Shown: piece by piece, positions 38,969-46,378 of the stretch | How the letters are laid out: every line of letters starts with the position of its first letter | How positions within the stretch are numbered: the stretch's first letter is position 1 | Assembly: GCA_028707065.1 (NCBI GenBank) | Contig: JAQTUZ010000011.1 | Location: 1 to 46,378, forward strand | DNA: 46,378 bases | Direction: 5' to 3' | Origin: Patescibacteria group bacterium | GTDB lineage: Bacteria > Patescibacteriota > Patescibacteriia > Patescibacteriales > WJLG01 | Notes under the pieces: model-generated | Seen by the model: only the letters and a program-made list of their open reading frames with translations | The model's database searches: none | What the model was told of the DNA's origin: nothing | Made by a program: the position numbers and the translations under genes

Positions 38969-40897
38969 ATGGCTATCGCCAAACGCTACCTCAATAATCC
39001 GATCCTCCTGCCGCTCAAATATCACGCCTGGGAAGCGGAAGAAGTTTTTAACGGCTGCCCGGTCAAAGAAGGCGGAAAGATCCATCTTTTTTACCGCGCC
39101 ATGTCCAGCCGGAGGAATATTTTCGGCGCGGATATGAACATTTCCTCTATCGGCCATGCCATCGGCCGATTCCAAAAACCTTTTGTTAGCCGCCAGCAAT
39201 TCATCAAACCCGGCGATGATTGGGACAAATACGGCTGCGAAGATCCCCGCGTCACCAAGCTCGACGGCAAATATTATATTTTTTATACCGCCCTTTCCCG
39301 CTATCCGTTCACGGCTGACGGCATCAAGGTCGGCGTCGGCGTCACCCGCGATTTTAAGACCGTGGAAAAACACCAGGTCACGACTTTCAATTCCAAAGCC
39401 ATGGCGCTTTTTCCGGAAAAGATCAACGGCAAATATGCCGCGATCTTAACCGCCAATACTGATCAGCCGCCGGCCAAGATCGCCTTGGCTTATTTTGACG
39501 AGGAAAGAGAAATTTGGTCAAAAAGATACTGGAACAACTGGTACAAGAATATCGACAAATACAAGATCAATTTCAATCAGCCGCAAGAAGATCATATTGA
39601 ATTAGGCGCGGCGCCGATCCGCATCAGGGAAGGCTGGCTCCTGATCTATTCCCATATCCGCAATTATTTCCGCGGCAATCCGACCTTTGAGATCCGGGCC
39701 GTCTTGCTTGACGCCGAAAATCCGGCCAAGATAATCGGCCGCACGGAAAATGCCCTGCTCGTTCCGGAAGAGCCTTATGAAGTTTACGGCAAAGTGCCAA
39801 AAATAGTTTTTCCGGCCGGAGCCTATATCGACGGTGATAACTTGCATATTTATTATGGCGCGGCTGATACGGTTTGCTGCGCGGCCAGATTCCTTTTGAG
39901 CGCCGTGGTCAAGGATCTGCTTGCCACGCCGGAAACGGAATTTTCTTTGAAGCGTTTTGAAAAAAATCCGATCATCAAGCCAAATCCAAAACATCCGTGG
40001 GAGGCAAAAGCAACTTTTAACGCCGGCGCGATATACGAGGGAGGGAAATTTCATATCCTTTATCGCGCCATGTCGGCTGATAACACTTCCGTCCTGGGAT
40101 ATGCTTCTTCGAAGGACGGCTTTACTATCGATGAGCGCTTGCCCCAACCGGTTTATGTTCCCCGCGAAGATTTTGAAAAAAAAGGCGTGCCGGGAGGGAA
40201 TTCCGGCTGCGAAGATCCGCGCTTGATGAAATTCGGCGACCGCATCTATATGCTTTACACCGCTTTTAACGGAGCCATTCCTCCGGGCATAGCCATTACC
40301 TCGATCTCCCGCGATGATTTTCTGGCCAAGCGCTGGAATTGGGGAAAACCAGAAGTAATCTCGGGCGCGGGCAAAGACAATAAAGACGCGGTTATTTTTC
40401 CGGAAAAGATCAAAGGCAAATATTATATCCTGCATCGCCTGAACAATGGCATTGATATCCATTCCCGCGATGATCTGAATTTTGAGCGGAACGAATTGAG
40501 CGAGGAAACCGGCTGGGCTGAACCGAGGGCCGGCAAATTCGATAGCCGCAAGATCGGCATCAACGGCGTGCCGATCAAAACCAAATACGGCTGGCTGGCG
40601 CTTTACCACGGCGTTTCCGACGAAGACAGTTCCTACCGCTTCGGCGCCTTTCTTTTGGATCTGGATAATCCGGAAGAAATATTGGCGCGCACGGAAAATC
40701 ATATTTTTGAGCCGGTGAAAGATTATGAAAAAAGCGGCCAAGTCCACAATGTGGTTTTCTCCTGCGGTTCGGTCTTGCGCGGCGACACGATCTTCGTTTA
40801 TTACGGCGGCGGCGATACCACCTTGAACGTCGCCACTGTTTCGCTGAAAAAATTATTGGCCGAGCTTTATGCCAGCTGCCATGGCTGTGCTTGGTAA
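38969..40897 (+). CDS. Double GH130-type protein (two propellers fused)
   Basis: The 642-aa protein is two GH130-like domains in tandem. The first (about 1-315) reads NGCPVKEGGKIHLFYRAM, YGCEDPRVTKLDGKYYIFYTAL, GAAPIRIREGWLLIYS and FPAGAYIDGDNLHIYYG. The second (about 325-640) reads NAGAIYEGGKFHILYRAMS, SGCEDPRLMKFGDRIYMLYTAF, FPEKIKGKYYILHR, INGVPIKTKYGWLALYHG and FSCGSVLRGDTIFVYYGG. Both keep the EDPR acid motif and the LYRAM / LYTAF strands. The predicted role is phosphorolysis of beta-mannosides or related glycans in the cytoplasm; no signal peptide is seen. The gene lies exactly between two long inverted repeat arms. Confidence 0.85.
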   Translation: MAIAKRYLNNPILLPLKYHAWEAEEVFNGCPVKEGGKIHLFYRAMSSRRNIFGADMNISSIGHAIGRFQKPFVSRQQFIKPGDDWDKYGCEDPRVTKLDGKYYIFYTALSRYPFTADGIKVGVGVTRDFKTVEKHQVTTFNSKAMALFPEKINGKYAAILTANTDQPPAKIALAYFDEEREIWSKRYWNNWYKNIDKYKINFNQPQEDHIELGAAPIRIREGWLLIYSHIRNYFRGNPTFEIRAVLLDAENPAKIIGRTENALLVPEEPYEVYGKVPKIVFPAGAYIDGDNLHIYYGAADTVCCAARFLLSAVVKDLLATPETEFSLKRFEKNPIIKPNPKHPWEAKATFNAGAIYEGGKFHILYRAMSADNTSVLGYASSKDGFTIDERLPQPVYVPREDFEKKGVPGGNSGCEDPRLMKFGDRIYMLYTAFNGAIPPGIAITSISRDDFLAKRWNWGKPEVISGAGKDNKDAVIFPEKIKGKYYILHRLNNGIDIHSRDDLNFERNELSEETGWAEPRAGKFDSRKIGINGVPIKTKYGWLALYHGVSDEDSSYRFGAFLLDLDNPEEILARTENHIFEPVKDYEKSGQVHNVVFSCGSVLRGDTIFVYYGGGDTTLNVATVSLKKLLAELYASCHGCAW

Positions 40898-40951
40898 TGG
40901 ATAATACTAATTCCACGAATCTAAAAAAATAATTTTTCAGTAATAAAAAAG

Positions 40952-40977
40952 GAGATGTGATGAACATCTCTTTTTTA
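40952..40977 (+). terminator. Terminator of the second GH130-type gene
   Basis: GAGATGT-GATGA-ACATCTC followed by six Ts. Confidence 0.9.
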
Positions 40978-40999
40978 TTGCTTTTTTATTGCTTTTTTA

Positions 41000-41223
41000 T
41001 TATCAAGCGAAGCGAGCGAAATAATCCCCGCATTTTGCGGGGGATTATTTCCGAGCGAGCGCCGATAAGATTGGTTATCAAGCGAAGCGAGCGAAATGAT
41101 CCCGCGCCTCGCAGGGATCATTTCCGAGCGAGCGATGATAAATACTTCGTCCGGCGGCACGCGAAGATACCTTTTAGAAAAGATGGGTGCAGGACTCTGC
41201 CCTGCGGTTGAATACCATTTATT
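41000..41223 (-). repeat. Right arm of the long inverted repeat, with two hairpin units
   Basis: The inverted counterpart of 38635-38946. One hairpin unit has the same sequence as on the left; in the other the stem reads ATGATCCC/GGGATCAT instead of ATAATCCC/GGGATTAT, a paired change. The arm ends at the pcm stop codon. Confidence 0.88.
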
Positions 41224-41818
41224 ACTTGGTGACCAGCGGAACAAAAACAAACCCGGGGAATTCTTTAATGGCTATTTTGCCGTTGGTTTTCACCGCTCTG
41301 ATAATGGAATTATTTACCGGGCAAACCAATATTCCGCCTTCAGCTAGTTGCGCGATCAATTCGCGCGGCAGCTCGGTTCCGGCGGCCGAGACCAGAATGC
41401 GGTCAAAAGGTTTTTCCCGGGCAAACCCCAATACTTCAGTCGCTTTAACAAGATGAATATTAGGACGGGAAGATAAAATTTTTCTCGAACTCTCCACCAG
41501 ACTGTCGATCATTTCCACTCCGTAAATTTCAGAATTGCCGGATATTTCGCTCAATAATTCCAGAACATATCCCGAACCGCTGCCCACTTCCATGATTTTT
41601 TGTTCATCTGCTATTTTCAGCAGAGCGAGCATAAAGGCGATGGTGGAAGGCTGGGAGATTGTGGCGCCGTGCCCCAGCGGGAAAGCCTCGTCATCGTAAG
41701 CGAATTTTTTGAATTTTTCGGGAAAGAATTTTTCCCGGTCCACTGCCGCGAAAGCAGCCGCTATTTTATCGGAAAATCCTTTTTCCTTCAATTTTTGAAG
41801 TAACTGATCTTTATTCAT
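41222..41818 (-). CDS. pcm: Protein-L-isoaspartate O-methyltransferase
   Basis: Pcm methylates isoaspartyl residues so that damaged proteins can be repaired. The 198-aa protein has the family order: VDREKFFPE near the start, AFPLGHGATISQPSTIAFML, the SAM-binding loop VMEVGSGSGYV-like (IMEVGSGSGY), EIYGVEM, and DRILVSAAGTELPRELIAQL. Normal length. It lies next to the AmmeMemoRadiSam genes on the same strand, 30 bp from the AMMECR1 gene, so it may be co-transcribed. Its stop codon touches the repeat arm. Confidence 0.9.
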   Translation of the reverse strand: MNKDQLLQKLKEKGFSDKIAAAFAAVDREKFFPEKFKKFAYDDEAFPLGHGATISQPSTIAFMLALLKIADEQKIMEVGSGSGYVLELLSEISGNSEIYGVEMIDSLVESSRKILSSRPNIHLVKATEVLGFAREKPFDRILVSAAGTELPRELIAQLAEGGILVCPVNNSIIRAVKTNGKIAIKEFPGFVFVPLVTK

Positions 41819-41854
41819 AAAATTTCAACTTGAGAGAAATCCTTGCCGTAAATA

Positions 41855-42409
41855 TCAAAAAACTTGGGCCGTAAAAACTTCCAATTTCACATTAGGGTCA
41901 TTTTTGTAGCAATCGGGCGGCAAGCCGGCTTTCTGAAAACAAAGCTGGCTCAAAAATTCTTCTAAGCCCCAGCCGGTTTCAACCGCCACTTGGGGCAAAA
42001 ACACTCCTTTGTTCCGTCCGCGGGAAACAATTACGCCATCTTGGCCTAATTTTATTTCTTGCCAATTTTTTATTTCTTTCGGTTCGGACAAAACGCTGAT
42101 CTCGTAATCCAGTTCGGACAATTCTTCGGCGCTTACCGGCTCAAAGCGATTATCTTCGGTCGCGGCCGCGATCGCCATCGATCTGACATTTTCCCAAAGC
42201 GGTTTGCCGGTCGAAATGATCAAGCCGATACAGCCTCTTAACTCGCCTTTTTTATTGATCGTCACAAAAACCCCCTCCGGCCTTTTTAACCGTTCGTCAG
42301 TTATTTTAAAATCCGTGATCTTTCCGTCCTTAACAAAATTTTCTACCGAAATTTTGGCAATATTTCGCAATTCTTCCCGTTGCTCTTTATTCAAAAAGGC
42401 CTCGCTCAT
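41855..42409 (-). CDS. amrA: AMMECR1-domain protein (AmmeMemoRadiSam system protein A)
   Basis: The 184-aa protein has the AMMECR1 hallmark LRGCIGLI (about 57-64) preceded by VFVTINKKGE. It continues with AIAAATEDNRFEPVSAEEL, YEISVLSEP and KLGQDGVIVSRGRNKGVFLPQVAVETGW near the end. Human AMMECR1 is linked to a syndrome, but the biochemistry is unknown. In bacteria it forms a conserved triad with Memo and a radical-SAM enzyme, and all three are here. A CCCGAGG/CTCGGG and a GCCGAT/ATCGGC palindrome separate it from memo. Confidence 0.9.
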   Translation of the reverse strand: MSEAFLNKEQREELRNIAKISVENFVKDGKITDFKITDERLKRPEGVFVTINKKGELRGCIGLIISTGKPLWENVRSMAIAAATEDNRFEPVSAEELSELDYEISVLSEPKEIKNWQEIKLGQDGVIVSRGRNKGVFLPQVAVETGWGLEEFLSQLCFQKAGLPPDCYKNDPNVKLEVFTAQVF

Positions 42410-42468
42410 AATATTTTTAATTTGTCCCGAGGCAAGCTCGGGATGCCGATTTTACATCGGCATAATTT

Positions 42469-43332
42469 TTAATTTGTAATTGAAAATGCGACCGCCCCAT
42501 AGCCCACCACCGATTCTTTGTCGCCGATCGGCACATCGCCGCTATTGGCGTACTTTAAGATTTTCGCTTGCCAGCTTCGTTTATCGGCTAAGTCCATTCC
42601 TGTTTTTACCGCCTCCCAGCCGCAAAGCAGGGTTTCTTCGCCCGCGACTCCCGATGCCATTATCGCCGAAATATGTTTATCTAATTCGCCGATTATTCCC
42701 TGTTCGATCAAGGCTAAAGTCTTTTGATCGATCCGCTGGGCGTCTTGGTAGGCGGGATAATGCGACATATCGGAACTGATTACCAGCAAATCATCTTTGG
42801 TTAATGTTGTCTCCAGAGCGTCAGCTAACTGCCGATAGTTATCATTTTCCATATTACCCAAAGCGATCGGCACAATCTTGAAACCGGGCGTTAAAACAGT
42901 TTGCAGCCAGGGCAATTGCACTTCGATCATATGATCCTGGTCATGGATCGAACCGAGGATCTTTATTTTTTTCTCCTTGGCGATAAGTTTAGCCGCAAAT
43001 TCTCGGTCAACTTCAATGTCTCCCAATGGCGTTTGCCAAGCGTCATGATCATCGATCACTGCCCCGTTAAAATAAGAAGTGTGGGAACTGCCGATCAGCA
43101 CCACCGTTCTGAATTTCCGTCCGGCGATCGCCTGATAGGCATAAGCCGCCACCGGTCCGCTAAAATTATAACCGGCATGCGGCACCATGATCGCGCGTAT
43201 TTTATCGCTTGGCGCCTTCGGTTTGGCCGCTGCCAAGTATTTTTTTATTTTTTGCGCCAGCGCTTGCGCCTCGGCCGGATAAAAACTTTCCGCCGCGGCC
43301 GGCTGCCTGATTGAATTTTCCATAACTTTCAT
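42469..43332 (-). CDS. amrB: Memo-family protein (AmmeMemoRadiSam system protein B)
   Basis: The 287-aa protein belongs to the Memo family, related to extradiol dioxygenases. MVPHAGYNFSGPVA (metal His), LIGSSHTSYFNGAVI, TPLGDIEVD, IHDQDHMIEVQLPWLQ, VISSDMSHYP and LLCGWEAVKTGM are the standard blocks. Bacterial members have no settled reaction; human MEMO1 binds metal. Two close starts are possible (43332 or 43323). The gene lies between the AMMECR1 gene and the radical-SAM gene. Confidence 0.92.
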   Translation of the reverse strand: MKVMENSIRQPAAAESFYPAEAQALAQKIKKYLAAAKPKAPSDKIRAIMVPHAGYNFSGPVAAYAYQAIAGRKFRTVVLIGSSHTSYFNGAVIDDHDAWQTPLGDIEVDREFAAKLIAKEKKIKILGSIHDQDHMIEVQLPWLQTVLTPGFKIVPIALGNMENDNYRQLADALETTLTKDDLLVISSDMSHYPAYQDAQRIDQKTLALIEQGIIGELDKHISAIMASGVAGEETLLCGWEAVKTGMDLADKRSWQAKILKYANSGDVPIGDKESVVGYGAVAFSITN

Positions 43333-43412
43333 ATAAATCTGTTAAATATCCAATATCAAATAATAAATATCCAAAAAAATAATTAAATATTTAAATATTT
43401 TTTGGTTATTTA

Positions 43413-44459
43413 TTATTGGTTATTTGTAAATATTTGTTCACCGCATTTAAGACATTTGCCGTTCTGATCAAACCGTTTTACTTGGTAATAAATCCGCTCA
43501 ATGGCGAGCTCGCCGCAATTGGGGCAATAAGTATTATCTTTGTAGCCGGAAGCATAAACAAAATTTAATCCTGCCTCTTTGCCGATCTTATAAGCTTCTG
43601 CCAAAATTTCCCGGCTGGTTTCCGGCAACTCTTTTAATTTCCAGGAAATTTCCGGGGAAAAACGGGATAAATGCCAGGGCGTGTCCTTGCCCAATTCCTT
43701 GGCGATAAATTCCGCGATTTTTTTAAGCATCGCCAGATTATCGGAAAGCGTCGGGATCACCAGCGTAGTAATTTCCAGATGAACGCCTTTTTTTCCGGCT
43801 CCGTCAGAGTCTCGCGCAGCGGACTCTGACGCGATTCTCTTCAGATTTTCCAGGATCGGTTCGACCCGGGCATGGCATACTTTATTATAAAACGGATCTG
43901 CCATTGATTTCAAATCAATATTGGCCGCGTCCAGATAAGGAATAATTGCCTCAAGACAGTCAGGCGACATAAAACCATTGGAGACCCAGATGTTTTTTAA
44001 TTTCTCCGCCCTGGCCAATTTCATAATATCCAAAGCATATTCAGTAAAAATGGTCGGCTCATTATAAGTATAGGCGATCGATTGGCACTGGGCGCGCTCG
44101 GCCCCGGCGATAATTTCCTCGGGCGCGACAAATGGCAATTTTGTCTTATCTAATTTTGATTGGGTAATCTCATAATTATGGCAATTGGCGCAGCGGAAAT
44201 TGCAGCCCAAAGTGCCCACCGAAAAAGCCGAAGAGCCGGGCAAGAAATGATAGAGCGGTTTTTTCTCGATCGGGTCGATATTGATCGCCGCCGGCCGGCC
44301 GTAAACCAAAGAATATAATTCACCGCCGATATTTTTCCGCGCCGTGCAAATTCCCACGTTATCCGGCAGGATATGGCAAAAGTGATTACAAAGCCGGCAA
44401 TCAACCGCGTTGTCCGATGACTTTTGATAAAACTTCGCTTGGATTAAATGATTTTCCAT
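43413..44459 (-). CDS. amrS: Radical-SAM enzyme of the AmmeMemoRadiSam system
   Basis: The 348-aa protein resembles pyruvate-formate-lyase activases. After an N-terminal Cys-rich part (CRLCNHFCHI) comes the cluster motif C86xxxC90xxC93 (GCNFRCANCHNYEITQ), then YNEPTIFTEYA, VSNGF and ITTLVIPTLSD. The C-terminal zinc ribbon (CPNCGELAIER ... CLKCGEQIF) is typical of this subfamily. Residues about 205-222 (SESAARDSDGAGK) are extra. Their DNA is a perfect palindrome of the AGTCTCGC family (43803-43830). The substrate is unknown; one candidate is Memo itself. Confidence 0.92.
   Translation of the reverse strand: MENHLIQAKFYQKSSDNAVDCRLCNHFCHILPDNVGICTARKNIGGELYSLVYGRPAAINIDPIEKKPLYHFLPGSSAFSVGTLGCNFRCANCHNYEITQSKLDKTKLPFVAPEEIIAGAERAQCQSIAYTYNEPTIFTEYALDIMKLARAEKLKNIWVSNGFMSPDCLEAIIPYLDAANIDLKSMADPFYNKVCHARVEPILENLKRIASESAARDSDGAGKKGVHLEITTLVIPTLSDNLAMLKKIAEFIAKELGKDTPWHLSRFSPEISWKLKELPETSREILAEAYKIGKEAGLNFVYASGYKDNTYCPNCGELAIERIYYQVKRFDQNGKCLKCGEQIFTNNQ
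43803..43830. repeat. AGTCTCGC-family palindrome in frame in amrS
   Basis: GTCAGAGTC / GACTCTGAC around TCGCGCAGCG; it adds about nine codons between the helix LKRI and the strand KGVHLEIT. Confidence 0.82.
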
Positions 44460-44539
44460 AAAAATTTATGGCAGGAACGCAAAATCTTGCGTTCCTACCC
44501 TCTATTTTATGCGCCTCTGGTTTTGTCGTCAAATCAAAT

Positions 44540-44572
44540 AAAAAGGCCCCGTAACATGATAGTCGCGGGGCT
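44540..44572 (-). terminator. Terminator of the purL-type gene
   Basis: On the minus strand AGCCCCG ... CGGGGCC followed by TTTTTATTT. Confidence 0.85.
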
Positions 44573-44593
44573 GTTATACTTCCCTTTCTATTG

Positions 44594-46378
44594 TTATGAA
44601 TTTTTATCGCACCATTCTCTCGCATTCTGAAACATCTTTAGCCAGGGCGAGGCCTTCCATTTCTTATCTAAGGTCTCGGGCAACCAGGCCCACTGCCATT
44701 TCAGAAACGCCCGTTCCGGATGCGGCATCATTCCCGTATGCCTGCCGTCCGGGGTGCAGAACCCGGCAATTGCTCTGGGTGAACCATTGGGACTGAACGG
44801 ATAACGCTGTGCCGGTCGACCCTTGTCGTCAATATAGACTATAGGGACGAGTCCTTCCTGGAATGCTTTGGGTATCAAGGTTTTATCCGGGAAAAACACT
44901 TTGCCTTCCCCGTGTGCGACCCAGACGCCCAGAATGGAATTTTCCATACCTCTGGTCAAGATCGACTTACTCTTAAGGATTTTGATCATTGACCAGGTCG
45001 ACTCGAACTTCTTGGAATCATTTTGCACCAATCGTGGCTGCATTTCATCCGACAATCCCGGCCAAGGCATTATGCCCAGTAAGGTATCGCGCTGAAAACC
45101 ATTGCAGACGCCCAGACTTAGGGTGTCGGGCCGAGCGTAAAACCTTTGCGTCATCTCCCAAACTTCGGGATTGAAGCGCGTTTTTGCCGCCCAGCCTTTG
45201 GCGCTTTCCGGAACATCAGTATGGGAAAATCCTCCGACATCCAGATTGAACCTGAACTCATCCAGATTGACTTTGCCTTTCATCATGTCAGTCATGGCCG
45301 CGTCAGTCGTTTCAAATCCGGCCTCGAAACAGGCGGAAGTCATTTCGCGGTCGCCGTTACTGCCTTCCTCCCGCAGGATGATTGCCTTCGGCTTTTTGGC
45401 CCGTACCAGAATTTCCGGAGCCGTCGGTCGCGGCGCGAATCCCAGATGATACTTCGGCTTACGGCGTTCAAAGATATTCTCTTTTTCCGCGTCAGCCGTA
45501 TCCGGATTCGACTGCAACCGCTTCAGCTGATAAGAAGTTTCCTCCCACCAGCTGCGCATGACCGGCATTCTTTCTTCAAGAATATTTCTGCCGTCCTGCT
45601 TGATCAGGATCTCTTTGCGCTTTCTGGTTTCGCCCAAGACGATCGAGCTAACGCCCCGGTCGCCCAAAATCTCAATCGTTTTTTGCAGATTTTTTTCATG
45701 GCATTCCAGGACGGCGCCGAGTTCTTCGGCAAAAAGATATCCCAGAGCAGATTTGTCATCGCGCAAATCGATCTTCAAGCCGCAGTCGCCAGCGAAAGCC
45801 ATCTCCGAAAAAGCCGTGATCAATCCGCCGTCGCTGCGATCATGATAAGAAAGCATTAAGTTCTGCCTGATCAATTCCTGCACGGCGGCAAAGGCAGCCT
45901 TGAGCTGCTCCGGACTTTCCATATCCGGTGATTCATTGCCGATTTGTTTGTTAACGCGCAACAGCGCGGACCCGCCCAAGCGATTTTTTCCCTGAGCCAG
46001 ATCAAGAAACAGTAAAATGCTTTCACCCGGCTTCTTAATGTCGGGCGTCACTACTCTTCTGATATCCGGCATGGTAACATAATTGGAAACGACCAATTGT
46101 CGGAGCGACTTGATCCATTCCCCGAGAATTTTTGTTGCCATGGCCAGACTGTCCTTGCCGCCGTCGATCGCAACACCCAGTTTGATCATCACTTCTTCGG
46201 CGGCCAGAACCGCACGATAGAGAGCTGAACCTTCGCCCGGCAGCTTCGGCGCCCACATCCAGTTGCCAGAGGACTTGATATCAGCCAAATCGCTGATCAA
46301 AGCCCCCATGATATTGGTAATGGATTCGCCAACCGCCATCCTGGCTCCGGCTTCCGGACTGATGAGCATTTTTACCGG
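44594..46378 (-). CDS. purL: Phosphoribosylformylglycinamidine synthase, large type (3' part)
   Basis: The frame is open through the right edge (codons for PVK precede the first internal Met at 46369), so the N-terminal half lies outside. Visible are the end of the first ATPase-like half (PEAGARMAVGESITNIMGAL), the second half (YHDRSDGGLITAFSEMAFAGDCGL), and a C-terminal glutamine amidotransferase (about the last 270 residues) with the nucleophile in LGVCNGFQ and MMPHPERAF. The fused layout is that of the 1200-1300 aa PurL. The amidotransferase has GGFSHTD where GGFSYGD is usual. Purine synthesis genes are uncommon in reduced Patescibacteria. Confidence 0.92.
   Translation of the reverse strand, partial: PVKMLISPEAGARMAVGESITNIMGALISDLADIKSSGNWMWAPKLPGEGSALYRAVLAAEEVMIKLGVAIDGGKDSLAMATKILGEWIKSLRQLVVSNYVTMPDIRRVVTPDIKKPGESILLFLDLAQGKNRLGGSALLRVNKQIGNESPDMESPEQLKAAFAAVQELIRQNLMLSYHDRSDGGLITAFSEMAFAGDCGLKIDLRDDKSALGYLFAEELGAVLECHEKNLQKTIEILGDRGVSSIVLGETRKRKEILIKQDGRNILEERMPVMRSWWEETSYQLKRLQSNPDTADAEKENIFERRKPKYHLGFAPRPTAPEILVRAKKPKAIILREEGSNGDREMTSACFEAGFETTDAAMTDMMKGKVNLDEFRFNLDVGGFSHTDVPESAKGWAAKTRFNPEVWEMTQRFYARPDTLSLGVCNGFQRDTLLGIMPWPGLSDEMQPRLVQNDSKKFESTWSMIKILKSKSILTRGMENSILGVWVAHGEGKVFFPDKTLIPKAFQEGLVPIVYIDDKGRPAQRYPFSPNGSPRAIAGFCTPDGRHTGMMPHPERAFLKWQWAWLPETLDKKWKASPWLKMFQNAREWCDKNS

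Noticed and set aside
38592-38997. Repetitive open frames on both strands (SERNNPRILRG / RGLFRSLRLITN peptides)
   Set aside because: They are translations of the 75-bp tandem hairpin units.
39602-40747. 381-codon frame antisense to the GH130 gene
   Set aside because: Opposite-strand shadow of a gene with strong codon bias; no start signal or domain.
45146-45859. 237-codon frame antisense to purL
   Set aside because: Shadow frame; the purL motifs on the other strand are clear.

Overview
The window looks like a chromosomal segment of an uncultivated bacterium of the Patescibacteria (candidate phyla radiation, Parcubacteria-like). This rests on gene content and style, not on a marker gene. There are many short genes without Shine-Dalgarno sequences, a DUF3566-type membrane protein, an RNHCP zinc protein and a VanW protein. 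Peptides of the PAFAKA type appear inside coding sequences. The standard code fits: TGA is used as a stop.

Layout. Positions 1-7110 (+) carry the tail of an unknown gene, der, pth, a Nudix hydrolase, dprA and topA. Positions 17556-7582 (-) hold a tRNA-synthetase cluster: valS, a small membrane protein, pheS, a four-helix-bundle gene, pheT, a DUF3566-like protein, a Cys-rich membrane protein and a NERD protein. Positions 17955-24632 (+) carry a DHH-type protein, two intact tRNAs (one nested in a broken tRNA), a DKNYY repeat protein, RNHCP, two small paralogues, hsp20, a DUF3006-like protein and a VanW protein. acpP (-) follows, next to about 0.9 kb of non-coding DNA with very large inverted repeats. 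Positions 25912-31256 (+) carry two coupled small genes, a MacB/FtsX-type ABC exporter with a MazG-like gene inside it, and two unknown small genes. rarA (-), a xylose-isomerase-like gene (+) and folC (-) come next, then two long GH130-type proteins (+). The second of these is bracketed by long inverted repeats. The right end (-) holds pcm, the complete AmmeMemoRadiSam triad and the 3' part of a purL-type gene running off the window.

Two themes stand out. First, palindromic repeat cassettes are everywhere. They lie between genes, nested inside one another, inside a tRNA copy, and in frame inside conserved proteins (Der, RarA, FolC, the triad radical-SAM enzyme, the DUF3566-like protein, and a related word repeat in ValRS). 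This resembles the Rickettsia palindromic elements, but in an unrelated bacterium. Second, ValRS carries a complete alpha/beta-hydrolase domain of RBBP9/YdeN type, with Ser, Asp and His at that family's spacing, inserted in its catalytic half. Two residues of its normal editing pocket appear substituted.

Working together: the left part covers ribosome maturation, translation and DNA uptake or topology. The middle covers membrane transport and small unknown proteins. The right part suggests sugar use (GH130 phosphorylase-like proteins, xylose-isomerase-like protein) plus protein repair and the widely conserved but poorly understood Memo system. All family calls come from reading motifs; no database search was run.
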